Below, piece by piece: positions 25,532 through 33,277 of a stretch of 64,000 nucleotides of DNA. The DNA is taken from the NCBI GenBank assembly GCA_020073145.1, contig JAIQFS010000020.1, positions 624 through 64,623 of the forward strand, given 5' to 3'. The translations under genes and the position numbers were made by a program. The notes beneath the pieces were generated by a model. That model was not told the DNA's origin. It searched no databases and saw nothing but the letters and a program-made list of their open reading frames with translations. Each line of letters opens with the position of its first letter. Position 1 is the stretch's first letter. The DNA comes from Terriglobia bacterium (GTDB taxonomy: Bacteria; Acidobacteriota; Terriglobia; Bryobacterales; Bryobacteraceae).

Positions 25532-26737
25532 ATGCCCGCCTTCCTGCCAGTCGACGCGACGGGTGCCGCGCAGATCCCCCTGTCCCTGCTGCTGGTCTTT
25601 GCCTCCGCCAAACTACTCTCGGAGGTATTCGAACGACTGGGCCAACCGGGAATCGTGGGCGAGATTCTGGCGGGAGTCCTCATCGGCCCTCAGGTCCTGG
25701 GGTGGATGGCGCCGAATGAGGCGATCCGTCTGCTTTCTGATTTGGGCGTCATGTTCCTCCTGTTTCGGGTGGGCCTGGAAGTGAAGGCCACGGAACTGAT
25801 GCGAGTGGGAGGCACCGCCCTAGTGGTCGCGGTAGCCGGAGTTCTCCTGCCCTTTCTGGTCGGATGGGGCATCTGTTACCTATGGGGCGAGCCGAGCTTG
25901 GGCAGCATCTTCACGGGGGCGGCGATGGTGGCCACCAGCGTCGGAATCACGGCTCAGGTGCTGGCTTCACGCCAGCTGCTCCAGACCCGCGCCGCCCGCA
26001 TTATTCTGGCGGCCGCCGTGGTGGACGACGTACTCGGCTTGATTGTGCTGGCCCTGGTGGGCAGTGCGGCCAAGGGTTCGGTGAATTATCTGGACAGCGC
26101 TCTGACAGCCGGAATCGCCCTGGGATTCACGGTGTTCGTGGCCGTCTTCGGCAGAAGGACAGTGAAAAAGGTGATGCCCCACGTCCACGCGCGCGCCCGG
26201 GTGGCGGAAGCCGAGTTCGCCTTGGCTATGACCTTGCTGTTCTCCCTGGCGTTACTGGCGGTGTATGCGGGCGTGGCTGCGATCGTGGGCGCTTTCCTGG
26301 CCGGCATGGCCCTCTCGGAGACCGTGGAGCGGCGCGTTGCCGAGCTGACCCAGGGGGTGACGGAGTTGCTGGTGCCGTTCTTTCTGGTGGGGATCGGCCT
26401 GCACTTTGAAGTCTCGGCATTTGCGACGCGATCGACCCTCGAACTGGCGACGCTCATCGTTCTGGGCGCCGTCATTTCCAAACTTACCGCCTGCGGCCTG
26501 GGCGCGCTGAAGATGGGACGGGCAGACGCGTTCCGAGTCGGCGTCGGAATGATTCCTCGCGGCGAGGTCGGCATGATCGTGGCGCAAATCGGAATGGGGA
26601 TGGGGGTCATGGCGCCAAACATTTACGGAATCATCGTATTCATGTCGGTGGTCACCACGCTGGTCGCTCCGCCGCTCCTGAAAGTCGCCTTCCGCGGCGC
26701 CACACCGGCAGACGATGAAGCCGTGCGGCCGCTCTGA
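25532..26737 (+). CDS. CPA2-family cation:proton antiporter
   Basis: A 401-residue inner-membrane protein with 12 or 13 helices, of the KefB/NapA monovalent cation-proton antiporter group. It has the N-terminal FERLGQPGIVGEILAGVLIGP motif (about residues 33-53) and an Asp-Asp pair in ILAAAVVDDVLGLIVLALVG (near residue 165), the ion-binding signature of electrogenic members. No TrkA-type regulatory domain is attached at the C-terminus. The chosen ATG has GAGG seven bases ahead; the earlier in-frame GTG at 25484 has less support. Likely roles are sodium/potassium or pH balance. Confidence 0.9.
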   Translation: MPAFLPVDATGAAQIPLSLLLVFASAKLLSEVFERLGQPGIVGEILAGVLIGPQVLGWMAPNEAIRLLSDLGVMFLLFRVGLEVKATELMRVGGTALVVAVAGVLLPFLVGWGICYLWGEPSLGSIFTGAAMVATSVGITAQVLASRQLLQTRAARIILAAAVVDDVLGLIVLALVGSAAKGSVNYLDSALTAGIALGFTVFVAVFGRRTVKKVMPHVHARARVAEAEFALAMTLLFSLALLAVYAGVAAIVGAFLAGMALSETVERRVAELTQGVTELLVPFFLVGIGLHFEVSAFATRSTLELATLIVLGAVISKLTACGLGALKMGRADAFRVGVGMIPRGEVGMIVAQIGMGMGVMAPNIYGIIVFMSVVTTLVAPPLLKVAFRGATPADDEAVRPL

Positions 26738-26775
26738 CCTGGCGCGTTATAATGACGGGACTGGAGGCGCGGTTC

Positions 26776-28011
26776 ATGACAGAGAAGTACCTGCGGGAGA
26801 ATCAATGGTGGGTCAGTCCTTATAACTTCGTGCCGGAGGTGCGGGCCAAGCTCGACCTTCCCCAGCGCGTCAGCATTCACGACGCCACGCTGCGGGACGG
26901 GGAACAGACTCCCGGGGTGGTGTTCAGTGTCGCCGACAAGATCGCGATCGCCGAGAAGCTGGCCGAAGTGGGGGTGGAGCGCATCGAAGCCGGCATGCCC
27001 GCGGTATCCGAGCAGGACTTCGAAGCCATTAAGCGGATTTCCAAGCTGGGGCTGAAATCCAAGATCTACACCTTCGCCCGCGCCATCAACGCCGATATCG
27101 ATAAGGCCGTAGAGTGCGGCTGCCACGGGGTGATTGTCGAGGTGCCGATCGGATACCCCAAGCTGAAATACCAGTTCAAGTGGACCTGGGAGGACGTGCT
27201 CAAGAAGAGCGTGGGCGTCATCAACCATGCCAAGTCCCGCGGGCTGCACGTGGTTTATTTCCCCTACGACACGACGCGCGCCCGTGAAGAAGACCTGACG
27301 AACCTGCTGACCCGGATCATGCAGGAGGCTCCGCCCGACGCGATCGGGGTGGTGGATACGATGGGCTGCGCGCTGCCGGTGGCCATCCAGCACTTGGTCC
27401 GGCTGGTCAAGTCGCTGACGAAGTTGCCGGTGGAGGTGCACACGCACAACGATTTCGGCATGGCCGTGGCTACCGAACTGGCGGGCGTCGAGGCGGGAGC
27501 GGAGTGCGTTCACAGCTGCGCCAACGGGTTGGGCGAGCGGACCGGCAATGCCGCGCTGGAAGAACTGATGGTCGCCTTGCACGTGCTCTACGGCTACGAG
27601 ACGCAATACGATCTGAGCAAGCTGCCCGAGCTCGGAGAGCTGGTCAGCCGCATCAGTAACTTCCCCATCGCGGCCAACAAGCCGATCCTTGGCGACCGAA
27701 ACTTCACGCGCGAATCGGGGATCGGGGTCGACCTGGTGGTGAAGGAGCCGCTCGCCATGTTCGGCACACACCCGGCTCTCACTGGGCGCCGCGGCGAAGT
27801 GGTCCTGGGAAAAAAGAGCGGCAAGGCGTCGATCACGTATAACCTGGAGCAGATGGGGATCACCGGCGTGGATGACGAGGGCGTGGCGGAGATGCTGCGG
27901 CGCGTCAAGGAGAAGGGCATCGAGAAGCGCGGCCTGCTCACCGCCGAGGAGTTCAAAGATATCGTCGACAGCGTGGTCGGCGCGGTGCGCAACGCCGCGG
28001 CCCGTTTGTGA
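26776..28011 (+). CDS. LeuA-family acyltransferase (homocitrate/isopropylmalate synthase-like)
   Basis: A 411-residue TIM-barrel enzyme of the group that condenses acetyl-CoA with a 2-oxo acid. The catalytic DATLRDGEQTPGV is at residues about 34-46, the metal-binding HTHNDFGMAVA near 222 and the NGLGERTGNAALEEL near 250. It lacks the C-terminal allosteric domain of LeuA, so feedback control by leucine is unlikely. The N-terminus (WWVSPYNFVPEVR) is unlike authentic homocitrate synthases. The substrate is unknown; citramalate, homocitrate or isopropylmalate synthesis are all possible. The start at 26776 is preferred because GGAGG lies eight bases before it. GTGA overlap couples it to the FAH-family gene. 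Confidence 0.85.
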   Translation: MTEKYLRENQWWVSPYNFVPEVRAKLDLPQRVSIHDATLRDGEQTPGVVFSVADKIAIAEKLAEVGVERIEAGMPAVSEQDFEAIKRISKLGLKSKIYTFARAINADIDKAVECGCHGVIVEVPIGYPKLKYQFKWTWEDVLKKSVGVINHAKSRGLHVVYFPYDTTRAREEDLTNLLTRIMQEAPPDAIGVVDTMGCALPVAIQHLVRLVKSLTKLPVEVHTHNDFGMAVATELAGVEAGAECVHSCANGLGERTGNAALEELMVALHVLYGYETQYDLSKLPELGELVSRISNFPIAANKPILGDRNFTRESGIGVDLVVKEPLAMFGTHPALTGRRGEVVLGKKSGKASITYNLEQMGITGVDDEGVAEMLRRVKEKGIEKRGLLTAEEFKDIVDSVVGAVRNAAARL

Positions 28012-28766
28012 CGCGATACGTTCGCTTTGCCGCCGGCTCCGGCTCGGCCTACGGGATCCTGGAAGGCGAGACGGTCCGTCAGATTCGCGGCGGCCTGCTG
28101 GACAGTCCCACCGAAGCCGGGACCACCCACAAACTCGCCGGCCTGAAGATGCTGGCCCCCTGCCAGCCGGGCAAGATCGTGGCCGTGGGCCGCAACTACC
28201 GAAGCCACCTGGGAAACCGGACGCATCCCCAGCATCCGGAGATCTTCTATAAGCCGCTCAGTTCGCTGCAGGACCCCGGCGGGCCGATCGTGATACCTCC
28301 GGACGCCACCGAGGTCCACTACGAGGGCGAACTGGTGCTGGTGATGGGCCAGCGCGTCAAGGATGTCTCGAAGGAGAATGCCCTGGCCGCGATCTTCGGA
28401 GCGACCTGCGGCAATGACGTCACCGAGCGCAATTGGCAATATGGCGAGGGCAAGGACGTGCAATGGTGGCGGGCCAAAGGATCGGACACGTTTGCGCCGG
28501 TGGGTCCGGTGGTGGTGACCGGGCTCAACTACGACGACCTGTTACTCCAGACACGGCTCAACGGCGAGGTGGTTCAGAAGGAGCGCACCGCCGACTTCAT
28601 CTTCGACTGCGCCACCATGGTGAGCTGGATCAGCCGCTGGGTCACGCTGATGCCGGGCGATCTGGTCTTCACCGGCACGCCGGGCGCGACACGCCGGCTG
28701 GCGCCGGGGGATGCGGTGGAGGTCGAGATCGAAGGCATCGGAGTGCTGCGCAACCCGGTGTCCTGA
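28008..28766 (+). CDS. Fumarylacetoacetate hydrolase family protein
   Basis: A 252-residue enzyme of the FAH family (acylpyruvate hydrolases, oxaloacetate decarboxylases, 2-hydroxyhepta-diene-dioate isomerases). The conserved core starts KIVAVGRNYRSH near residue 60; the metal ligand pattern is VHYEGELVLVMG (Glu-x-Glu) with a later acidic residue in GNDVTERNWQ, and the C-terminus has PGDLVFTGTPGATRRLAPGDAVEVEI. It starts with GTG inside the upstream stop, so it likely processes a related acid made or used by the LeuA-family enzyme. The last 193 bases lie antisense to the open frame of the DUF1634 gene. Confidence 0.9.
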   Translation: MTRYVRFAAGSGSAYGILEGETVRQIRGGLLDSPTEAGTTHKLAGLKMLAPCQPGKIVAVGRNYRSHLGNRTHPQHPEIFYKPLSSLQDPGGPIVIPPDATEVHYEGELVLVMGQRVKDVSKENALAAIFGATCGNDVTERNWQYGEGKDVQWWRAKGSDTFAPVGPVVVTGLNYDDLLLQTRLNGEVVQKERTADFIFDCATMVSWISRWVTLMPGDLVFTGTPGATRRLAPGDAVEVEIEGIGVLRNPVS

Positions 28767-29146
28767 GGGGATTGCCCAGCGCCGAAGGGAAGCGCCAGGC
28801 TATAGAGCAGGACGGCCAGCACGATCAAAGTGATCGCCACATAGGTGCGGTCGCGCTCCAGCGCAAACCCAACCAGGGCTAGGATCACGCGGGCCACCGG
28901 CGTCGCGATCAGAAGCAGGAGTCCCAACTGGATCACCGCGGCCGGACCGGGATGGGCCAGGCTCCCCAGCAGCCCGGCGATTCCGCGTAGTTCTCGAGGT
29001 TCGCCGTGAAAGTGCTGATAAACGGCCGGGCTTCCGCCGGCTTGCGCCAGCCACCAGACACCGCCGGCCAGCACCACGGCGGCTGAAATCAAAACGCCCG
29101 ACCGGAGGAGCGTGCCAACAATCTGCTCCAGGCGTTCATCCGTCAT
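28574..29146 (-). CDS. DUF1634 family membrane protein with read-through C-terminus
   Basis: A 190-residue open frame. Residues 1-125 form a three-helix membrane protein of the DUF1634 type (GVLISAAVVLAGGVWWLAQAGG, AAVIQLGLLLLIATPVARVIL, TYVAITLIVLAVLLYSL). Family members usually stop about here. In this copy the frame runs on for about 65 residues of Ser/Pro/Thr/Arg-rich sequence antisense to the FAH-family gene, which is probably unstructured. Its start overlaps the TauE stop by 4 bp (ATGA). The TauE-DUF1634 pairing is common in bacteria and suggests a joint transporter function. Confidence 0.78.
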   Translation of the reverse strand: MTDERLEQIVGTLLRSGVLISAAVVLAGGVWWLAQAGGSPAVYQHFHGEPRELRGIAGLLGSLAHPGPAAVIQLGLLLLIATPVARVILALVGFALERDRTYVAITLIVLAVLLYSLALPFGAGQSPQDTGLRSTPMPSISTSTASPGASRRVAPGVPVKTRSPGISVTQRLIQLTMVAQSKMKSAVRSF

Positions 29147-29979
29147 GGCAGCCCTCCCGAGAAGCCGTTATAGATCATCTCCACCGCTAGAACTCCGACC
29201 ACGGCCGCAAAAACAATCCGCAGCACCCGCGTTCTGGCGCCAACCAACTGCGGCGCGCCGAGCATCGACCCCGTCAGCACTCCCAGCATCACCGGCATGG
29301 CCAACCCGGGGTCGATGTAGCCGCGGCGGAGATAGATGCCGGCGCTGGCCGCCGCCGTCACCCCGATCATAAAGTTGCTGGTGGTGGTCGAGACCTTGAA
29401 TGGAAAGCGCATGATCTGGTCCATCGCGACCACTTTCATGGCGCCGGAACCGATGCCCAGCAGACCGGAGAGCATTCCAGCGCCGAACATCAGGCCGAAC
29501 CCGGATTTGATGCGAGAGACGCGATACCGAATGGGACCGTCCGGCCCCGGGTAGGCGCCATTGATCTGAAGGCGGACGGCCAACGGGTCGGGAACTGCCT
29601 CTTTCACCAACGGCGGCCGCTGCAGCGAATGCCAGGCCGAGTACAGGAGCACAGCACCGAAGATCACGGCCAGGGCCGAGGTCGGGATCACGGCTGTCAG
29701 ATGTGCTCCGGCCAAGGCACCCAAGGTGGTGGCGATCTCCAGGAACATGCCGGCCCGGATATTCGAGAATCCCTCCTTGACATAAGCGGCTGCCGCTCCC
29801 GACGAGGTGGCAATCACCGATACCAGCGTGGCCCCGATGGCATAGTGGAAATCCACGCCTAACAAGAGCGTGAGGACCGGAGTCACGACCACTCCGCCGC
29901 CTAACCCCGTCAGCGAACCGAGAAAGCCGGCAACGACGGAAACGGCATAAACAATCCCCGAAAATACTAGGACGCTCAT
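29143..29979 (-). CDS. TauE/SafE family anion exporter
   Basis: A 278-residue inner-membrane protein with about eight helices in two related halves, each opening with the family motif: FLGSLTGLGGGVVVTPVLTLLLG near residue 19 and LSGLLGIGSGAMKVVAM near residue 176. Members move sulfite, sulfoacetate or similar organosulfur anions. It is the first gene of an operon with the DUF1634 gene. Upstream on its own strand lies a hairpin with a U-rich tail, about 70-95 bases before the start, which could be an attenuator. The substrate cannot be told from sequence. Confidence 0.88.
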   Translation of the reverse strand: MSVLVFSGIVYAVSVVAGFLGSLTGLGGGVVVTPVLTLLLGVDFHYAIGATLVSVIATSSGAAAAYVKEGFSNIRAGMFLEIATTLGALAGAHLTAVIPTSALAVIFGAVLLYSAWHSLQRPPLVKEAVPDPLAVRLQINGAYPGPDGPIRYRVSRIKSGFGLMFGAGMLSGLLGIGSGAMKVVAMDQIMRFPFKVSTTTSNFMIGVTAAASAGIYLRRGYIDPGLAMPVMLGVLTGSMLGAPQLVGARTRVLRIVFAAVVGVLAVEMIYNGFSGGLP

Positions 29980-30050
29980 AATAATTTCAAGTTTAGTTTA
30001 GGCGGACAGCAGACGGCGGGAATCGAAGGATTCAGTGGGACAAAAAGAAC

Positions 30051-30073
30051 AGGGCAGGTCATAGACCTGCCCT
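30051..30073 (-). terminator. Hairpin with U-rich tail in the TauE leader
   Basis: AGGGCAGGTC and GACCTGCCCT form a perfect 10 bp stem with loop TAT on the minus strand, followed by GTTCTTTTTG. This is the form of a factor-independent terminator reading towards TauE, placed inside the TauE leader rather than after a gene, so it could act as a transcription attenuator. On the plus strand the hairpin is followed by CGTGCCG and would not terminate. Confidence 0.5.
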
Positions 30074-30133
30074 CGTGCCGCCGCCCGGGAGGCAACGGCA
30101 TTCGCTAAACCGGCCAAGCTGCCCCGGCGCCAT
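30059..30133 (-). other. Possible leader peptide frame (24 aa) before TauE
   Basis: An ATG-initiated frame on the minus strand reads MAPGQLGRFSECRCLPGGG and ends TRAGL; its TGA stop lies at the loop of the hairpin at 30051-30073. Two cysteine codons flank one arginine (Cys12, Cys14). The layout resembles a sulfur-linked attenuation leader, but there is only a weak GAG as ribosome site, so translation is unproven. Confidence 0.2.
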
Positions 30134-30160
30134 TCGACGCAGCTCAAACCGTGTTGTAAC

Positions 30161-30209
30161 TACTGTATCCCACCCGATTGTCTTCGGAAATACAACAAAT
30201 ACTGTATTT
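30161..30209. promoter_or_regulatory. TACTGTAT direct repeats and AAATAC/GTATTT inverted repeat
   Basis: TACTGTAT occurs at 30161-30168 and 30200-30207, 39 bp apart, and an inverted repeat AAATAC (30188-30193) / GTATTT (30204-30209) overlaps the second copy. The block is 75-120 bp before the histidine kinase start. It looks like an operator for that two-component operon or for TauE; no known consensus is matched. Confidence 0.3.
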
Positions 30210-30283
30210 TAACCGTCGCCGTGTTACCCGGAGAATAGGATCTGTTCCCTCATTTAGGACTCGCGGCGCTAAGATGGTTCAGG

Positions 30284-31708
30284 ATGTCCTGGGGCGAACA
30301 CGTCGGCTGGTGGGCGGGTATGGTCAGGAAACTGGGACGACGCTCCGTGCTGCGTTTGGGATACGCGGCGGTCATTGTGGTTCTGATTCTGTCGGCCATG
30401 GAGGCGTACCGGATTCAGGTGAACGTCTCCCAGCAGCACATCCAGATTTTTTACCGCTATGTGGATCAAGAGGAATCGCTGACCACGCTGCGGCGAAACC
30501 TCTGGCTGGCAGGGAACTATGTGCGCGATTTCTTTATCCAGTCGACTCCCGCGCAGGCGGCCGAGCTGGATTCTCAACTGAAGGCGCTCGAAACGGAAGA
30601 TTCCCAGGTGTTCGACCATCTGAGCCGCGCCTTCCCCGAGAGCGACGCGTTTCGCAAGCTGCGCGCGAGCATGACGGACTTCTGGATACTGGTGAACCCG
30701 GTGCCGAAGACCATGCTTCATTCCACCGAGCAGGAGCAGGTCGAATTCGTCCAGCGTGTCATTGTTCCGCGGCGCGGCGATCTGTATGACGTCCTGCGCG
30801 GATTGAGTGTCACTGACGAAAAACGGGTCCAGGAGAGTTCCCAGCAGATCATCAACGCGCGGCACGAAGCCGCCCAAAGGCTGCTGATCATGCTCGGGCT
30901 CGGTGTGCTGCTCAGCATCCTGGTGGCGCTGGTGAGCATCCATCATGCCGAGAACCTGGAGCGGCGCGCGGCCAATCACTATGAGGCAGTGGAGCAGGCC
31001 CGTCGAGAATTGCAGCAACTCTCCGCGCGCTTGATCGAGATGGAAGAAGAAGGGCGGCGCCAGTTGGCTCGGGAACTGCATGACGAACTGGGTCAGACGC
31101 TGGCGCTGCTCCAGATCGAAGTGTCCCACGCCCAGGCCGCAATTTCAGAGCCCGCCGCCCTACGCGAGTATTTACAGAGGGCGCGTGCCCGGGCGGAAGA
31201 AACCGTTCAATCGGTCCGCGATATTTCGGTGCTCCTGCGGCCGGCACTGCTGGACGATCTGGGTTTGGTGCCGGCCCTGCAGTACCAGATCGACCACTTT
31301 CAAAAACGCTCCGGCATGGCCTGCGAATTCGTGGAGGAGAACGTCGCCGAACATCTTCCTGACGGGCTCAAAACCTGCGTGTACCGCGTGGTGCAGGAGG
31401 CCCTGCACAACTGCGAGAAGCACTCGGGCGCAACCCGGGTAGAGGTGGCGGTGCGCCAGTTGTCCCACAACCTGGTGGCGGAGGTGCAGGATAACGGGCG
31501 GGGCTTTGAGGCGCGCGAGAAGGGCCTTCCCGGCAAGAACACGGGCTTGGGCCTGTTGGGGATGAGAGAGCGCGCCACTCTCGCGGGAGGTTCTCTGGTC
31601 ATCGAATCGTCGCCCGGCCGGGGCACACGTGTCACCTTGCGGATCCCGGTTCCCGATTCTGCCATCCCGGCGCCGGTGCCCGATGCTCCGGTGCAGGTGA
31701 CCGCCTGA
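30284..31708 (+). CDS. NarL-type sensor histidine kinase
   Basis: A 474-residue membrane kinase. Two transmembrane helices (about residues 22-42 and 199-219) enclose a helical periplasmic sensor of about 155 residues. A HisKA_3 domain follows with the phosphorylated His266 in RQLARELHDELGQTLALLQ, then an ATPase domain with VVQEALHNCEKHSGA, DNGRGF and GLGLLGMRERA. A Pro-rich tail closes the protein. The start could be ATG 30284 or ATG 30320, which has a better purine stretch ahead. The stop overlaps the start of the response regulator by one base, so they are partners. It lies at the edge of the cytochrome locus and may control it. Confidence 0.92.
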   Translation: MSWGEHVGWWAGMVRKLGRRSVLRLGYAAVIVVLILSAMEAYRIQVNVSQQHIQIFYRYVDQEESLTTLRRNLWLAGNYVRDFFIQSTPAQAAELDSQLKALETEDSQVFDHLSRAFPESDAFRKLRASMTDFWILVNPVPKTMLHSTEQEQVEFVQRVIVPRRGDLYDVLRGLSVTDEKRVQESSQQIINARHEAAQRLLIMLGLGVLLSILVALVSIHHAENLERRAANHYEAVEQARRELQQLSARLIEMEEEGRRQLARELHDELGQTLALLQIEVSHAQAAISEPAALREYLQRARARAEETVQSVRDISVLLRPALLDDLGLVPALQYQIDHFQKRSGMACEFVEENVAEHLPDGLKTCVYRVVQEALHNCEKHSGATRVEVAVRQLSHNLVAEVQDNGRGFEAREKGLPGKNTGLGLLGMRERATLAGGSLVIESSPGRGTRVTLRIPVPDSAIPAPVPDAPVQVTA

Positions 31709-32355
31709 TGGCCACCCGAATCCTCCTCGCGGACGACCACACGCTGATGCGGCAGGGACTGCGGCACATCTTAGAGAACCGCTCCGACTTCGACATCGTA
31801 GCCGAAGCCAGTTCGGGGACGGAGGCGGTCGAGGCAGCGCGCCAGCACAAGCCCGATGTAGCCATCGTGGATGTGGCCATGAAGGAGATGAACGGCATCG
31901 AGGCCACGATCCAGATCCTCAAGCATTCTCCCGGCACGGCGGTGTTGATCCTCAGCATGTACAGCGACGAGCGGTACGTGCTGCGCGCCGTCAAAGCGGG
32001 CGCCCGCGGGTACCTTCTCAAGAATTCGGCCGGAGACGAGCTGATCCAGGCGATTCACGCGGTGGAGAAGGGCCTGGCCTTCTTCAGCCCGGCGGTGGCG
32101 GAGATTTTTCACAACGGGTTATCGCGCCTCAAGGATACCGGTGAGGCCCAGGACCGCTTCGAGCTCCTGACCGATCGCGAACGGCAGATCTACCAGCTCC
32201 TGGCGGAAGGCAACAGCAACAAAGACATTGCCAACCGGCTCAACCTCAGCCTTCACACGGTGGAGACGCACCGCTGGCGCATCATGGACAAGCTGGACCT
32301 CCACAGCACCGCGGAGCTGGTTCTGAGCGCGGTCCGCCGCGGCGTGGTGAGCTGA
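31708..32355 (+). CDS. NarL/FixJ-family response regulator
   Basis: A 215-residue regulator partnered with the kinase above. The receiver domain has acidic residues Asp9 and Asp10, phosphorylated Asp55 (VAIVDVAMKEMNG) and a lysine in GYLLKNS. The LuxR-type helix-turn-helix is at residues 150-205 (LTDRERQIYQLLAEGNSNKDIANRL and SLHTVETHRWRIMDKL). All key residues are intact. The gene ends 3 bp before the converging Crp/Fnr gene. Confidence 0.94.
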   Translation: MATRILLADDHTLMRQGLRHILENRSDFDIVAEASSGTEAVEAARQHKPDVAIVDVAMKEMNGIEATIQILKHSPGTAVLILSMYSDERYVLRAVKAGARGYLLKNSAGDELIQAIHAVEKGLAFFSPAVAEIFHNGLSRLKDTGEAQDRFELLTDRERQIYQLLAEGNSNKDIANRLNLSLHTVETHRWRIMDKLDLHSTAELVLSAVRRGVVS

Positions 32356-32358
32356 ACT

Positions 32359-33036
32359 TCAGGCCTGGGCTTCCGCCTCGCGCTCCAAGCCGGCACGGTT
32401 CTGGATGCGGAGTTGGTGGCCCTGAATGCGAATGAGTCCTTCGGCCCGGAAGCGCGCCAGGTTGCGCGACACCACTTCGCGCACCGTGCCTAACCGCGAG
32501 GCCAATTCCTGGTGAGTGAGGGGAAGATCGAACTCCTCGCTCCCGGCCTGGCCGGCGGCGTCCAATAACAGACGCGCCAGGCGCTGCGTCACGCTCCCGA
32601 ACGTCATCGATTCGACCACGCTCACCAGGTGCCGCAACCGTCGGCCGACGACTGCGAGCACCTTCAACGCCACGTCGGGATACTGCCGGCAGACGTGCTG
32701 GAAATCGCTCTTGTTGAGAAACAGCGAGACCACCGGGTCCACCGCCCGGACCGATGCCGGATAGGGTCCGCCGTCAAAGAGCGGAAGCTCCGCCACCGTG
32801 GAGGGCGCGGTCTCCAATGCCAGCATCATTTCGCGCCCGCCGGGAGACGTTTTGAAGATCTTCACGCTGCCCTGGATGATGAGGAAGATGCCGGCGCAGG
32901 GCTCACCCTCCCAGAACAGCATCTCGTCGCCCGCAAACCGCCGCTCCACCGCGCGCTGAGCCAAGGCTTCCACTTCGCTCTCGCTCAGGCTGGCAAACAG
33001 CGGGATTTGCGATAGCAATGCGTTCTTTTGGGGCAA
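32359..33036 (-). CDS. Crp/Fnr-family transcription regulator
   Basis: A 225-residue DNA-binding protein with an N-terminal cyclic-nucleotide-binding-like beta-roll (FAGDEMLFWEGEPCAGIFLIIQG, about residues 35-58), a long dimerisation helix and a C-terminal winged helix with recognition helix TVREVVSRNLARF near residue 185. It has no N-terminal cysteine cluster, so it is not an oxygen-sensing FNR; the ligand is unknown. The apparent start is TTG at 33036; no ATG lies in frame upstream nearby. It diverges from the Cyc2-like gene with 241 bp between and may regulate it. Confidence 0.9.
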   Translation of the reverse strand: MPQKNALLSQIPLFASLSESEVEALAQRAVERRFAGDEMLFWEGEPCAGIFLIIQGSVKIFKTSPGGREMMLALETAPSTVAELPLFDGGPYPASVRAVDPVVSLFLNKSDFQHVCRQYPDVALKVLAVVGRRLRHLVSVVESMTFGSVTQRLARLLLDAAGQAGSEEFDLPLTHQELASRLGTVREVVSRNLARFRAEGLIRIQGHQLRIQNRAGLEREAEAQA

Positions 33037-33277
33037 ATTGCTATGGTAATACGGGAAGCACCTGTTGAGGGTTCAAACAGCATGGGTGATTTCGCGCAGC
33101 GGTCGAAACAACAGGAGGGTAATGCCCCATTTCTTCGCGACGGCGGGCGGGTTCGATTGGGCTCAGACGCCACGATATCAAGAGGATAGAATTTGTCCAC
33201 ATATCTGGCCCATCATCTGCTCCACAGGAGAATCCGGCCGGAGCACCAACCGGGCTCGCGCCGGAAGGGGGGGATCT

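Larger units (their letters stand above)
29980..30283. other. Divergent intergenic region of 304 bp with hairpin and repeats
   Basis: Lies between the TauE and histidine kinase starts. It holds a perfect 10 bp hairpin (30051-30073), a possible 24-codon reading frame on the minus strand that ends in that hairpin (30059-30133), and a pair of TACTGTAT direct repeats with an AAATAC/GTATTT inverted repeat (30161-30209). It must contain promoters for both flanking operons. Confidence 0.6.

Noticed and set aside
30178-30789. 203-codon plus-strand frame over the histidine kinase start
   Set aside because: Different frame from the kinase, with a low-complexity Arg/Gly composition and no domain.
33037-33277. 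FNR-type box between the Crp/Fnr and Cyc2-like genes
   Set aside because: Only half sites such as ATCAA were seen; no TTGAT-N4-ATCAA palindrome.
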